A stretch of 64,000 nt of DNA, from positions 180,377 through 244,376 of the forward strand of contig NZ_VLKW01000013.1 in NCBI RefSeq assembly GCF_007830495.1. The letters run 5' to 3'. Position 1 is the first letter of the stretch, and every line of letters begins with the position of its first letter. Positions 52,092 through 62,204 of this stretch are shown here, piece after piece. The notes under the pieces are model-generated. The model was not told where the DNA came from. It made no database searches and saw nothing but the letters and a program-made list of their open reading frames with translations. Position numbers and translations under genes: made by a program. Origin of the DNA: Pseudoduganella flava. Its GTDB lineage: Bacteria; Pseudomonadota; Gammaproteobacteria; Burkholderiales; Burkholderiaceae_D.

Positions 52092-53246
52092 TTATTCGAC
52101 CGCGATCGCGGTCACGGTCCCTGACTGGGTCTGGAGAATCATGTTCGAGCCGGCGACAACGGGCACCGACTTGATCGGGCTGCCGTCGGTGGCCACACGG
52201 CCCAGCAGCGCGCCGTCCTCGCGCGACAGCAGGTGCACGTAGCCCTGGTAGTCGCCGACGGCGACGACGCGGCCGTACGAGACCGGCGTCGACAGCACGC
52301 GGTTCGACAGCGAGTCGTTCTTCCAGGCGCTCTGGCCGCCTTCGCGGGAGAACGCGGACACATTGCCCTTGTCGTCCGCCACGAACACGAAGCGCTGGTC
52401 GGCGGCCACGCCGACGTCCGACGATGCCGGCTTGGTCCACTTGGCCACGCCCGTCGACAGGTCGAAGCAGCCGACCTTGCCCTGGTACGTGACGGCGCAG
52501 ATATCGGTGTCGACGACGACCGGCGTGCCGCCGATGTCGGACACGCGCTCCAGCTCCGTCGCGCCGCGCGGCTCGGCCACCGACACTTCGAAGCGCGGCA
52601 CGCCGTTCGCCAGCGCCAGCGCCAGCAGCTTGCCGGCCGGCTGGGCCACGTACACGTTCGGCTGGGCGACCACCATGCCCGGCGCGTTACGGAGCGTCAG
52701 CGGCGGCGTGGTGCGCTGCAGGAACCACTTGCGGTCGCCCGTCTTCGCGTCGTACGCGGTGATCTTGTTGTCCATGCTGCGCACGATCACCAGCTCGTCG
52801 GTGACGGCGGGCGCCGACAGCACCTCGGACGACGCCTGCACCTTCCACAATTGCTTGCCGGTGGCCGCATCGAACGCCAGCACCGTGCCCTTCGTGCCGC
52901 CCACCGCGACCGTCTTGCCGTTCGTGCCGACGCCTGCCGTCAGGTCTGTGCCGGCCTTGGTGCGCCATTGCGAGCGGCCGGTGGCCGCATCCAGGCGCTC
53001 GACGGTGCCGTCGTTGTCGGCCACGAACACGCTGTTGTCGGCCAGCGCCGGCGAGAACACGTACAGGCCCGCCTTGCCGGCCGAGTGCTTCCAGACGACC
53101 TTCGCGGGGATCGGCGACTTGAGGTCGACCAGCTTCGCGGGAGGGTTCTTGTCCTTTTCCTTGAACGGGTTCAGGGAGCTCAGGGAACTGCACGCGGCCG
53201 TCATGGACAGCAGGCTCACGCCGATTACTTTACCGGTGATACGCAT
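52092..53246 (-). CDS. bamB: Outer-membrane assembly lipoprotein BamB
   Basis: 384 residues. Signal peptide with lipobox SMTAAC, then an eight-bladed propeller of PQQ-like repeats (VERLDAATGRSQWRTKAG, VLAFDAATGKQLWKVQASSEVLSAPAV, ITAYDAKTGDRKWFLQ, CFDLSTGVAKWTKPA). BamB is the BAM-complex scaffold that helps fold outer-membrane barrels. It lies between yfgM-like and der genes, the common betaproteobacterial order. Confidence 0.97.
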   Translation of the reverse strand: MRITGKVIGVSLLSMTAACSSLSSLNPFKEKDKNPPAKLVDLKSPIPAKVVWKHSAGKAGLYVFSPALADNSVFVADNDGTVERLDAATGRSQWRTKAGTDLTAGVGTNGKTVAVGGTKGTVLAFDAATGKQLWKVQASSEVLSAPAVTDELVIVRSMDNKITAYDAKTGDRKWFLQRTTPPLTLRNAPGMVVAQPNVYVAQPAGKLLALALANGVPRFEVSVAEPRGATELERVSDIGGTPVVVDTDICAVTYQGKVGCFDLSTGVAKWTKPASSDVGVAADQRFVFVADDKGNVSAFSREGGQSAWKNDSLSNRVLSTPVSYGRVVAVGDYQGYVHLLSREDGALLGRVATDGSPIKSVPVVAGSNMILQTQSGTVTAIAVE

Positions 53247-53318
53247 AGATAAAACTTGCTCCTAACAAGTGGCTCACGCCCGCGGCCAGGCCGGCCGCGG
53301 GGGACGGGGTCGAACGCC

Positions 53319-53972
53319 TCAGGCGGCGGCCGGCTTCTCTTCCGGCACGGTGCCGCCGACGGCTTCCAGCTTGATCTCGATCAGCTGGCGCGCGGGGCTC
53401 TTCTTGTCCGTGGCGGCCAGCGCGGCCTGGTAGGCGGTGCGCGCCTCGGCCAGCTTGTTCTGCGCGGCCAGGATGTCGCCCTTGCGGTCGTTGACGGCGG
53501 ACGCGAACTGCGCCGGCACGTCGCCTTCGAGCGTCTTCAACGCGTCGGCGTAGTTCTTCTCGTCCAGCAGCACGCCGGCCAGGCGGATCTTCGCCACGGC
53601 CTTGTATTCGTCGTTGCCATGCTCGATCGCCCATTGCAGCTGCGCCTTGGCACCCTTCAGGTCATTGGCGTCGAATGCGCTTTTCGCGGCCGTCATCGCG
53701 GCCATCTGCGCATACGACGTCTGGCCGTAACGGCTTTCCAGGTCGGCCGCGGCGCGCTGCACCTTGGCGTTGTCCTTGCCCACCGATTCCTGCACGGAGT
53801 CGTACAGCGCCGATGCCTCGACGGCCTGCGTGCGCAGGTGGTACTGCCACCACGTCCAGCCTGAATAGGCGGCCAGGCCGGCGACCAGCACCCACGTCGT
53901 GGCGTTGCCGTACTTCGCCCACCATGCCTTGACGCTGGCGAGTTGTTCTTCTTCTTGATGATCGTATGCCAT
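53319..53972 (-). CDS. YfgM-like tetratricopeptide membrane protein
   Basis: 217 residues: short cytoplasmic N-terminus (MAYDHQEEEQLASVKAWWAKYG), one membrane helix at about 23-42, then periplasmic TPR-like helices (QRAAADLESRYGQTSYAQMAAMTAAKSAFD, LKGAKAQLQWAIEHGNDEYKAVAKIRLAGVLLDEKNYADAL). YfgM family proteins work with PpiD at the Sec translocon. Located between hisS and bamB as in other betaproteobacteria. Confidence 0.88.
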   Translation of the reverse strand: MAYDHQEEEQLASVKAWWAKYGNATTWVLVAGLAAYSGWTWWQYHLRTQAVEASALYDSVQESVGKDNAKVQRAAADLESRYGQTSYAQMAAMTAAKSAFDANDLKGAKAQLQWAIEHGNDEYKAVAKIRLAGVLLDEKNYADALKTLEGDVPAQFASAVNDRKGDILAAQNKLAEARTAYQAALAATDKKSPARQLIEIKLEAVGGTVPEEKPAAA

Positions 53973-53987
53973 GGAGTTCCTTCAGGT

Positions 53988-55340
53988 TCAGTGATGGTGA
54001 TGGTGTTCGTCGCAATCGTCGCCGCAGTCGTGGCCGCCGATGATCTGGTCGACCACGTAGTCGACCACTTCGGTGAACGGCACGGACGCCTGCTGCTGCT
54101 CGCCCTCTGCGCCGCGCAGCGCCTTCACGCTGGCCGTCTCGTTGGCCACTTCATCCTCGCCGAGGATGATCGCGAACGACGCGCCGCTCGCATCGGCCTT
54201 CTTCATCTGGCTCTTGAACGAGCCGGCGCCGGCCGCGGTGGCGCAGTGCAGGATCACGTCCAGGCCCGCGTCGCGAATGCGCTCGCCCAGGATCATCGCC
54301 TGGATCTGCGCTTCCTCGCCCTGGTGCACCAGGTACACGTCGCACTGGTTCGGCGCCGCCGTCTCGCCGGCCGATTTCATCAGCTCGATCAGGCGCTCGA
54401 TGCCCATCGCGAAGCCGACGGCAGGCGTCGGCTTGCCGCCGAACTGCTCGATCAGCGGGTCGTAACGGCCGCCGGCGCACACGGTGCCCTGCGCGCCCAG
54501 TTCATCGGTGACCCACTCGAACACGGTGCGGTTGTAGTAGTCGATGCCGCGCACGAGGCGCGTGTTGACCGTGTACTGCACCGCGTTGCGGTCCAGGATC
54601 TTCTTCACGCCTTCGAAGTGCGCCAGCGATTCGGCGCCCAGATAATCGAGCAGCTTCGGCGCGTTGTTGACGATCTCCTGCAGCGCCGGGTTCTTCGTGT
54701 CCAGGATGCGCAGCGGGTTCGTGTGCAGGCGGCGCTTGGCGTCCGCGTCCAGCAGTTCCTCGTGCTGTTCCAGGTACTTGATCAGGTCCACGCGGTGGCG
54801 CGCACGCTCCTCGGCGTCGCCGATCGAGTTCAGTTCCAGGCGGATCTCCGGCAGGCCCAGGTCGTCCCACAGGCGACGGCACAGCAGGATCAGTTCCGCG
54901 TCGATGTCCGGGCCCGTGAAGCCGACGGCTTCCGCACCGAACTGGTGGAACTGGCGATAGCGGCCGCGCTGCGGACGCTCATGGCGGAACATCTGGCCCT
55001 TGTACCACAGGCGCTTCGGGCCGTCGTAGACGAGGTTATGTTCCAGCACGGCGCGCACGACGCCAGCCGTGCCTTCCGGGCGCAACGTCAGCTGGTCGCC
55101 GTTCATCGAATCCTCGAACGAGTACATCTCCTTTTCGACGATGTCGGTGACGGCACCGATCGCGCGCGCGAACAGGCGGGTCTCTTCGACGATCGGCGTG
55201 CGGATGTTCTGGTAGCCGTAGCTTTGCAGCACGGACTGCGCGGTGTTCTCGAAGAGTTCCCACAGGTGGGCGTCGGCGGGCAGGATGTCTGGCATCCCTT
55301 TTACCCCGGTGATCTTCTCTGCCTTTTTGTTTTCGGACAT
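53988..55340 (-). CDS. hisS: Histidyl-tRNA synthetase with natural polyhistidine tail
   Basis: 450-residue class II synthetase. Motifs: KGMPDILPAD, motif 2 KRLWYKGQMFRHERPQRGRYRQFHQFG, the histidine-binding LVRGIDYYNRTVFEW and motif 3 GFAMGIERL. The C-terminal anticodon-binding domain ends with an unusual GGHDCGDDCDEHHHHH tail containing two Cys and six His, with the look of a metal-binding site. Confidence 0.97.
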   Translation of the reverse strand: MSENKKAEKITGVKGMPDILPADAHLWELFENTAQSVLQSYGYQNIRTPIVEETRLFARAIGAVTDIVEKEMYSFEDSMNGDQLTLRPEGTAGVVRAVLEHNLVYDGPKRLWYKGQMFRHERPQRGRYRQFHQFGAEAVGFTGPDIDAELILLCRRLWDDLGLPEIRLELNSIGDAEERARHRVDLIKYLEQHEELLDADAKRRLHTNPLRILDTKNPALQEIVNNAPKLLDYLGAESLAHFEGVKKILDRNAVQYTVNTRLVRGIDYYNRTVFEWVTDELGAQGTVCAGGRYDPLIEQFGGKPTPAVGFAMGIERLIELMKSAGETAAPNQCDVYLVHQGEEAQIQAMILGERIRDAGLDVILHCATAAGAGSFKSQMKKADASGASFAIILGEDEVANETASVKALRGAEGEQQQASVPFTEVVDYVVDQIIGGHDCGDDCDEHHHHH

Positions 55341-55368
55341 GGTGTATTTTCTTTGATGGGAAATGGCG

Positions 55369-56655
55369 TCAGGCCGCCACTTCCGAGTTACCGTAATTCT
55401 TCTTCACGTAATCGAGCACGATCTGCTGGAACTCCTGCACGATGCCGTCGCCGCGCAACGTCGCCACCTTCTGGCCGTCGACGAACACGGGAGCGGCCGG
55501 CGACTCGCCGGTGCCCGGCAGGCTGATGCCGATGTTCGCGTGCTTCGATTCGCCGGGGCCGTTGACGATGCAGCCCATCACGGCCACGTTCATCGCTTCC
55601 ACGCCCGGATACTCTTTCTTCCACTCAGGCATCTGCTCGCGCAGATACGTCTGGATGTCGTCCGCCAATTCCTGGAACACAGTCGACGTCGTGCGCCCGC
55701 AGCCCGGGCACGCGATCACCATCGGCATGAACTTGCGCAGGCCCATCGTCTGCAGGATCTCCTGGCCGACGACGACTTCCTTGGTGCGGTCGCCGCCCGG
55801 TTCGGGCGTCAGCGAGATGCGGATCGTGTCGCCGATGCCTTCCTGCAGCAGCACGGACAATGCGGCCGTCGATGCGACGATGCCCTTGCTGCCCATGCCC
55901 GCTTCCGTCAGGCCCAGGTGCAGCGCGTAGTCGCAGCGCTTCGCAAGTTCGCGATAGACGGCGATCAGGTCCTGCACGCCGGAGACCTTGCAGGACAGGA
56001 CGATCTTGTCGCGCGCCAGGCCAATCTCCTCGGCACGCTGGGCGTTCTCGATCGCCGACGTGATCAGCGCTTCGTACATCACGGCCTGCGCCGTCCATGG
56101 CTGCGCGCGGGCCGCGTTCTCGTCCATGATGCGGGCCAGCAGTGCCTGGTCCAGCGAGCCCCAGTTGACGCCGATGCGCACCGGCTTGTCGTGGCGGATC
56201 GCCACTTCGATCATCTGCGCGAACTGCGTGTCGCGCTTGGCGCCCTTGCCCACATTGCCCGGATTGATGCGGTACTTCGACAGCGCGGCCGCGCAGTCCG
56301 GATATTCCGTCAGCAAGGTGTGGCCGTTGTAGTGGAAGTCGCCGACCAGCGGCACGTCGATGCCCATCTTGTCGAGCTGCTCGCGGATGTAGGGCACGGC
56401 TTGCGCGGCTTCAGGGCGGTCGACGGTCAGCCGCACCAGCTCGGAACCGGCACGCGCCAGTTCCTTGATCTGGATGGCGGTGCCGACCGCGTCGGCCGTA
56501 TCCGTGTTCGTCATCGACTGCACGACGACGGGGTGATCGCCGCCGACCCACACCTGGCGGTCGCCGTGCGCGACCAGCACGCCGCGGCTGGCGCGGCGCG
56601 GCACGGGGCCGGACGGGATCGGGCTGTTGGCCTGCTCGTTCGTGTTCATGCTCAT
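55369..56655 (-). CDS. ispG: 4-hydroxy-3-methylbut-2-en-1-yl diphosphate synthase
   Basis: 428 residues (GcpE). It reduces methylerythritol cyclodiphosphate to HMBPP in the MEP isoprenoid pathway using a 4Fe-4S cluster. Seen: the TIM-barrel N-terminus VMVQSMTNTDT-like VVVQSMTNTDTAD, RIGVNWGSLD, and cluster cysteines CPGCGRTT (about 314-317) and GCIVNGPGE (about 359). The start overlaps the rodZ stop as ATGA. Confidence 0.97.
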   Translation of the reverse strand: MSMNTNEQANSPIPSGPVPRRASRGVLVAHGDRQVWVGGDHPVVVQSMTNTDTADAVGTAIQIKELARAGSELVRLTVDRPEAAQAVPYIREQLDKMGIDVPLVGDFHYNGHTLLTEYPDCAAALSKYRINPGNVGKGAKRDTQFAQMIEVAIRHDKPVRIGVNWGSLDQALLARIMDENAARAQPWTAQAVMYEALITSAIENAQRAEEIGLARDKIVLSCKVSGVQDLIAVYRELAKRCDYALHLGLTEAGMGSKGIVASTAALSVLLQEGIGDTIRISLTPEPGGDRTKEVVVGQEILQTMGLRKFMPMVIACPGCGRTTSTVFQELADDIQTYLREQMPEWKKEYPGVEAMNVAVMGCIVNGPGESKHANIGISLPGTGESPAAPVFVDGQKVATLRGDGIVQEFQQIVLDYVKKNYGNSEVAA

Positions 56656-57710
56656 TGCTTGTTGATCTGTACGCGGGAAATGGTGCCGTTCGGGATCTTC
56701 GGCAGCGGCAGCGGCTCGCCGCGGAACGTCGCGCGCACGCCGTCAGGCTTGCCGACGACCAGCGTGGACTGGCGGTCGATCTCGAACGTCTCCGTGCTGC
56801 CCGCCTTGACGAGGCGGGAAATCAGCGGCGACGCGCCGGGGCGCTTGATCTCGATCCACGAATCTTCCGTCGTCGTCAGCACCAGCGTATTCGCGCTGGC
56901 CGGGGCCGGCGTCGCGGCGGCCGGTGCCGGGGTTGCCGGTGCAGGCGTCACCGCCGGCGGTGCGGCAGGCGTCGTCGCGGCCGTTGCCGGCGCATTGGCG
57001 GCCGGTGCTGCCGGCGTCGTTGCGGCTGGAGCGTTCGGGTTCGAGCCCGTCACGAGCGGCGCCGTATTGTCCGGCGTCGGCGGCGTCGTGGCCTGGCCCG
57101 GCGTCGACACGAGCGGCACGTTCGGTGCCTGGATCGGCATGTTCGCCGTCCCGGCGGTACCCGGCGCGGCGGCTGTTGCCGGTGCGGCCGGCGTATCGGA
57201 GGTCGCCGGCTTCGTGAAGGTCGCCGGCGAAATCAACCCCGCCTGCCACGCGCCCGCGGCGGCGGCGGCCACCAGCACGACGACGCCGCCGATCAGCCAG
57301 CCCTTCGGCTTGCCCTGGCGCTCGGTGAGCGTGGGGAAGCGCGACTCGGAAAACGTCGTGGTGATCTTCTCGCGCTTGTGCGGCACCTGATCCGGCACGG
57401 CCACGGCGGGCGTCACCTCGATCTGCGCGACGAGCGGTTGCGGGTCCAGCCGCACCACCTTCGCATAGGCGCGGATGAAGCCGCGCGTGACGGCCATGTT
57501 CGGCAGCGACGCGTAATCGTCCTGTTCGATGGCCACCACCTGGCGCGGCGCCAGTTTCAGCTGGTCCGCGATCTGTTCCACGGTGAGGCCCATCGCCTCG
57601 CGCTGCGCGGCCAGCATTGCTCCGGGCGCGGAAGCATGACGCTGGTCTTGCGGCTGATTTTGAGATCGTCCTTGCCCTTCTGAATCCATTGTTACCCCTG
57701 TGTCACTCAT
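56652..57710 (-). CDS. rodZ: RodZ-like transmembrane helix-turn-helix protein
   Basis: 352 residues. N-terminal Xre-type HTH at about 30-90 (GAMLAAQREAMGLTVEQIADQLKLAPRQVVAIEQDDYASLP), one membrane helix near 140-162, a long Ala/Pro/Thr linker (about 165-270), and a periplasmic DUF4115 beta domain (DSWIEIKRPGASPLISRLVKAGSTETFEIDR). RodZ tethers MreB to the membrane in rod-shaped cells. ATG 57710 overlaps the pilW stop region; it is favoured over a codon 27 bases upstream inside pilW. Confidence 0.9.
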   Translation of the reverse strand: MSDTGVTMDSEGQGRSQNQPQDQRHASAPGAMLAAQREAMGLTVEQIADQLKLAPRQVVAIEQDDYASLPNMAVTRGFIRAYAKVVRLDPQPLVAQIEVTPAVAVPDQVPHKREKITTTFSESRFPTLTERQGKPKGWLIGGVVVLVAAAAAGAWQAGLISPATFTKPATSDTPAAPATAAAPGTAGTANMPIQAPNVPLVSTPGQATTPPTPDNTAPLVTGSNPNAPAATTPAAPAANAPATAATTPAAPPAVTPAPATPAPAAATPAPASANTLVLTTTEDSWIEIKRPGASPLISRLVKAGSTETFEIDRQSTLVVGKPDGVRATFRGEPLPLPKIPNGTISRVQINKQ

Positions 57711-58568
57711 CAAACGCCCCACGTTGATACGCAGCATATTCGGGCGAGGTGGAATGGTGGCGCCGCAGCTGCGTCGCCCATTGTTGTTCGGCCCCCTGGT
57801 CGCCGAGCTTATGCTGCACCTTGATCGCCAGCCACAGCACGTCGGCCGTCAGGCTGTCTGCCTTGGCGACCTTGCCAAGGCGGGTGAGGAAGAAATTGGC
57901 CCGCGCATAGTCGCGGCGCTCATAGTAGACCTTGGCGAGGTTGACGTTCGTCACCGCCAGGTCCGGCGCCAGCTGCAATGCCTGCAGCAGGTATTTCTCC
58001 GCCCGTTCGTAATCCTTGATCTTCACCGCGCAGTTGCCGGCGTTGTTCAGCGCCTTGGCCGGCGACGCATACTGGCGGCTCGCCAGCGCGCCGTCGAACC
58101 AGCGGAACGATTCGGCCACGCGGCCGTTCTGGCACAGGAACGAACCGTAGTTGTTCGCGATGTCCGGATTGTTCGGCGCCAGTTGCAGCGCGTGCTTGAA
58201 GTTGTCGTCCGCCAGCGCGGTCTCGCCCATGCCCATGTAGATCAGCGCGCGCATGCCGTACGCGTCGGCGTAGCCGGGATCGGCGGCGATGGCCTTCTTG
58301 ATCTCGTCCAGCGCGACGGGCAACTGGCCCTGCTCGTAGTAGCCGATCGCCAGCTGCATGCGGATCTGGGCGCGCTTCTGCGCCGCCGTCGCATCGGACA
58401 GCGTCGGCAGCTCGGCCTTGCCGCTCGTGTCGCCGGTGCCGCCCGCACCGCCCGTGCCCGCGGCATCGCTCGCACAGCCGGACAATTGTGCCGACAGCAG
58501 CGCAGCCATGCCGCAACCCGCCAGGCGGGCCATGGCCGGGCGCATGCGACGCTGGGCGACGTCCGCCA

Positions 58569-58569
<1 letters not shown>
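57703..58569 (-). CDS. pilW: Type IV pilus biogenesis lipoprotein PilW (PilF)
   Basis: 288 residues. Signal peptide with lipobox QLSGC, a Gly/Thr-rich spacer, then about six TPR units (QIRMQLAIGYYEQGQLPVALDEIKKAIAADP, ALADDNFKHALQLAPNNPDIANNYGSFLCQNGR). In other bacteria the protein assists PilQ secretin assembly. The ATG overlaps the rlmN stop (TGATG). Confidence 0.93.
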
Positions 58570-59741
<1,172 letters not shown>

Positions 59742-59775
59742 AAGCCTAGTTTCATTCTTTGATTCAAAACGCCTT

Positions 59776-59796
59776 CGCCCCGGACATGCCGGGGCG
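59776..59796 (-). terminator. Possible hairpin between ndk and rlmN
   Basis: CGCCCCGG/CCGGGGCG stem with a 5-base loop, after the ndk stop. The minus strand lacks a strong T-run (GGCGTTTTGAA follows), so termination may be weak, allowing read-through to rlmN. Confidence 0.4.
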
Positions 59797-59842
59797 CCAG
59801 GCGGTACTGCTGAGACAGCGCCGTTATCGCGACAATTCGCGA

Positions 59843-60268
59843 TTAACGGGAGTACACGTTCAGTGCCGGGAAGAAGTAAGCGATTTCCGTGGCGGCGGTT
59901 TCGGCAGCGTCCGAACCGTGAACGGCGTTGGCGTCGATGGAATCGGCGAAGTCGGCGCGGATCGTGCCTTTTTCAGCCTTCTTCGGATCGGTAGCGCCCA
60001 TCAGGTCGCGGTTCTTGGCAATGGCGCCTTCGCCTTCCAGAACCTGGATCATGACCGGGCCGGAGACCATGAAGTCCACCAGGTCCTTGAAGAACGGACG
60101 AGCGGCGTGCACAGCGTAGAAGCCTTCGGCTTCGGCGCGCGACAGTTGGGCCATGCGGGCTGCCACGATCTTCAGGCCGGCACCTTCGAAGCGGCTGTAA
60201 ATCTGACCGATCACGTTCTTCGCCACTGCGTCCGGTTTGATGATGGACAGGGTGCGTTCGATTGCCAT
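59843..60268 (-). CDS. ndk: Nucleoside diphosphate kinase
   Basis: 141 residues. It transfers gamma-phosphate between NTPs and NDPs by a phospho-His intermediate. Seen: ERTLSIIKPDAV, HAARPFFKDL, GPVMIQVLEG and the active-site NAVHGSD with His117. Start is ATG 60268 (MAIERTL); an in-frame ATG 15 bases upstream is not needed. Confidence 0.98.
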   Translation of the reverse strand: MAIERTLSIIKPDAVAKNVIGQIYSRFEGAGLKIVAARMAQLSRAEAEGFYAVHAARPFFKDLVDFMVSGPVMIQVLEGEGAIAKNRDLMGATDPKKAEKGTIRADFADSIDANAVHGSDAAETAATEIAYFFPALNVYSR

Positions 60269-60329
60269 TATAAAAAACTCCAATAAAAAGAAAGGTTTAA
60301 AACAAAATTGATTTCTCGATCAACCTTTG

Positions 60330-60338
60330 ATTTTAGCA
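60330..60338 (-). promoter_or_regulatory. Extended -10 promoter candidate for ndk
   Basis: Minus strand TGCTAAAAT, matching the extended -10 pattern TGnTAnnnT, about 62 bases before the ndk start. No good -35. The rest of 60269-60569 is a divergent control region without a gene. Confidence 0.45.
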
Positions 60339-60569
60339 TAGAACACCCCATATACTATGCATGTTGGGGCGGAAGATGGCGCAACAAGCGGCAAAACGCC
60401 GCATCGGAACCCCGAACGACGCACCATGCGGGCGGTTTGGCTGGGAAGCCCAGCCGCTTGCAGGCTGTTGGGCGCTGTTCGGCGGATTTCAATAGAGTAG
60501 ACCATCCCGGCGGGCTTATGCCCTTTTCGATTGGCAAGGGTACACCGTACCGACACAAGGAGTGCAATT

Positions 60570-61253
60570 ATGGCAAATCTGGAAAAAACCTATGACTACG
60601 CGGGCCGACGGGAGGTCGCCCGCAACAGCGTGCTGCGCAATACCTACTGGCTGCTGTCGCTGTCGATGATTCCCACCGTGATCGGTGCGGGCGTCGGCGT
60701 GGCGTTCGGCGTGCCGATGCCGGGCGGCTTCCTCGGCGCCCTGCTGTTCCTGGGGATCGCGTTCGGCTTCATGTGGGGCATCGAGAAGACCAAGAACAGC
60801 GGGATGGGCGTTGCCCTGCTGCTGGGCTTCACGTTCTTCATGGGCCTGATGCTGACGCCGCTGCTGCAGCGCACGCTGGGCTTCTCGAACGGCGGCACGC
60901 TGATCATGCTGGCCGGCGGCGGCACCGCGGCGATCTTCGCCGTGCTGGCAAGCATCGCCACCGTGTCCAAGCGCGATTTCTCCGGCGTGGCGAAATTCGC
61001 GTTCATCGGCCTGTGCCTGATCATCCTGGCTTCGCTGGCGAACATCTTCTTCGCCATTCCGGCGCTGTCGCTGACGATCTCCGTGCTGGCGATCGGCATC
61101 TTCTCCGCGTTCATCCTGTATGACGTGCAGCGCATCGTGAACGGCGGCGAGACCAACTACATCAGCGCAACGCTCGCGTTGTACCTGGACGTGTACAACA
61201 TCTTCACGAGCCTGTTGAGCATCCTGGGCTTCACCAGCGGCGACCGCGACTGA
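60570..61253 (+). CDS. Bax inhibitor-1/YccA family membrane protein
   Basis: 227 residues with seven predicted membrane helices. It begins MANLEKTYDYAGRREVARNSVLRNTYWLLSLS in the style of the family and ends with the BI-1 segment FSAFILYDVQRIVNGGETNYISATLALYLDVYNIF, whose Asp residues form the pH-sensing pair in homologues. E. coli YccA modulates FtsH, which fits with hflKC elsewhere in the window. Start 60570 has AAGGAG. Confidence 0.95.
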   Translation: MANLEKTYDYAGRREVARNSVLRNTYWLLSLSMIPTVIGAGVGVAFGVPMPGGFLGALLFLGIAFGFMWGIEKTKNSGMGVALLLGFTFFMGLMLTPLLQRTLGFSNGGTLIMLAGGGTAAIFAVLASIATVSKRDFSGVAKFAFIGLCLIILASLANIFFAIPALSLTISVLAIGIFSAFILYDVQRIVNGGETNYISATLALYLDVYNIFTSLLSILGFTSGDRD

Positions 61254-61271
61254 TCGCTTCACCTCCCATCG

Positions 61272-61299
61272 AAAGCCGGCCGCGTGCCGGCTTTTTTTT
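61272..61299 (+). terminator. Terminator of the BI-1 gene
   Basis: AAAGCCGGC/GCCGGCTTT stem with a CGCGT loop and nine or more Ts. Confidence 0.93.
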
Positions 61300-61397
61300 T
61301 ATTGTCGAGGAAGTTCCGTGCGCGGACGTGGCAGAGCTCAAGCAGGCTCAGCCGTTCGATACCTATGATGCGTGCTCCACTCACTCATGGAGGCGTC

Positions 61398-62204
61398 ATG
61401 GCTACCCTGTTCCGACCAGTATGCGGCAGCGTCGTTGCGCTGCTCGCGCTGCTCTCCACCCCGCTCGCCCATGCCACGGGCAGCGCATCCGCCAGCATCT
61501 CGAACGTCCAATTGGGCGCGCTGGATTTGACACCCGCCGACGGCGCCGCGCCCGGCTTCGACCTGCTGGCAGTGGCGCCGTCGATGTATGCCGGCGTCTA
61601 CGGCGGCACTGCCGATTACTACCTTGCCGGCTATCCGGCTCCCGGCGTGCCGGCCAGCCTGGCGCTGACCCACGGCAGCGCCGGGGCTTCGGCGTACACC
61701 GAGGGACTGCCGGGGGACGTGATGGCGCAGGCGCTCGGCACGGCATCGCTGGGTGAGTTCGGCTACCTGTCGGCGTCCAGCAACCAGGCGCTGCACCTGA
61801 TGCTGCGCCCTCATACCGTGCTGACGATCGCCGGCCACCTGACGACGCTGGCGACGCGCAGCAATGGCAGCGACGAGAGCTACGACGTGGGCGGCATGGC
61901 GTACGTGGGGATCGTCGACGAGAACGGCTACACGATGACGTCGTTCGCGCGCCAGAGCTATTCGTATGCGGACTTGCCGGACTATCTGGCGCTGGACGAG
62001 GACTTCACGCTGGCGTTCGCGAACGGCAGCGCGGCGGATGCGCCCGTGACGGTGTATTTCCAGGCGCTGGCCAATGCCAGCCGGTTTGCGATGCCGGTGC
62101 CCGAACCGGCGCGGCCGGTCATGCTGACCGCGGGCTTGCTGGCGATGGGAATGTGGGCGCGGCGCGGGCACTGGCAGCGCCGCGCCACGCGCCCGTTCAG
62201 ATGA
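61398..62204 (+). CDS. PEP-CTERM sorted exported protein
   Basis: 268 residues. Signal peptide (about 1-26, ending AHATG), a Gly/Ala/Ser-rich body without cysteines, and a C-terminal PEP-CTERM tripartite signal: VPEPARP, a membrane helix (VMLTAGLLAMGMW) and a basic tail. The exosortase/PEP-CTERM system removes this tail during export, often linked to exopolysaccharide. ATG 61398 with GGAGG upstream. The body has no known domain. Its last 8 bases overlap rlmD tail to tail. Confidence 0.85.
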   Translation: MATLFRPVCGSVVALLALLSTPLAHATGSASASISNVQLGALDLTPADGAAPGFDLLAVAPSMYAGVYGGTADYYLAGYPAPGVPASLALTHGSAGASAYTEGLPGDVMAQALGTASLGEFGYLSASSNQALHLMLRPHTVLTIAGHLTTLATRSNGSDESYDVGGMAYVGIVDENGYTMTSFARQSYSYADLPDYLALDEDFTLAFANGSAADAPVTVYFQALANASRFAMPVPEPARPVMLTAGLLAMGMWARRGHWQRRATRPFR

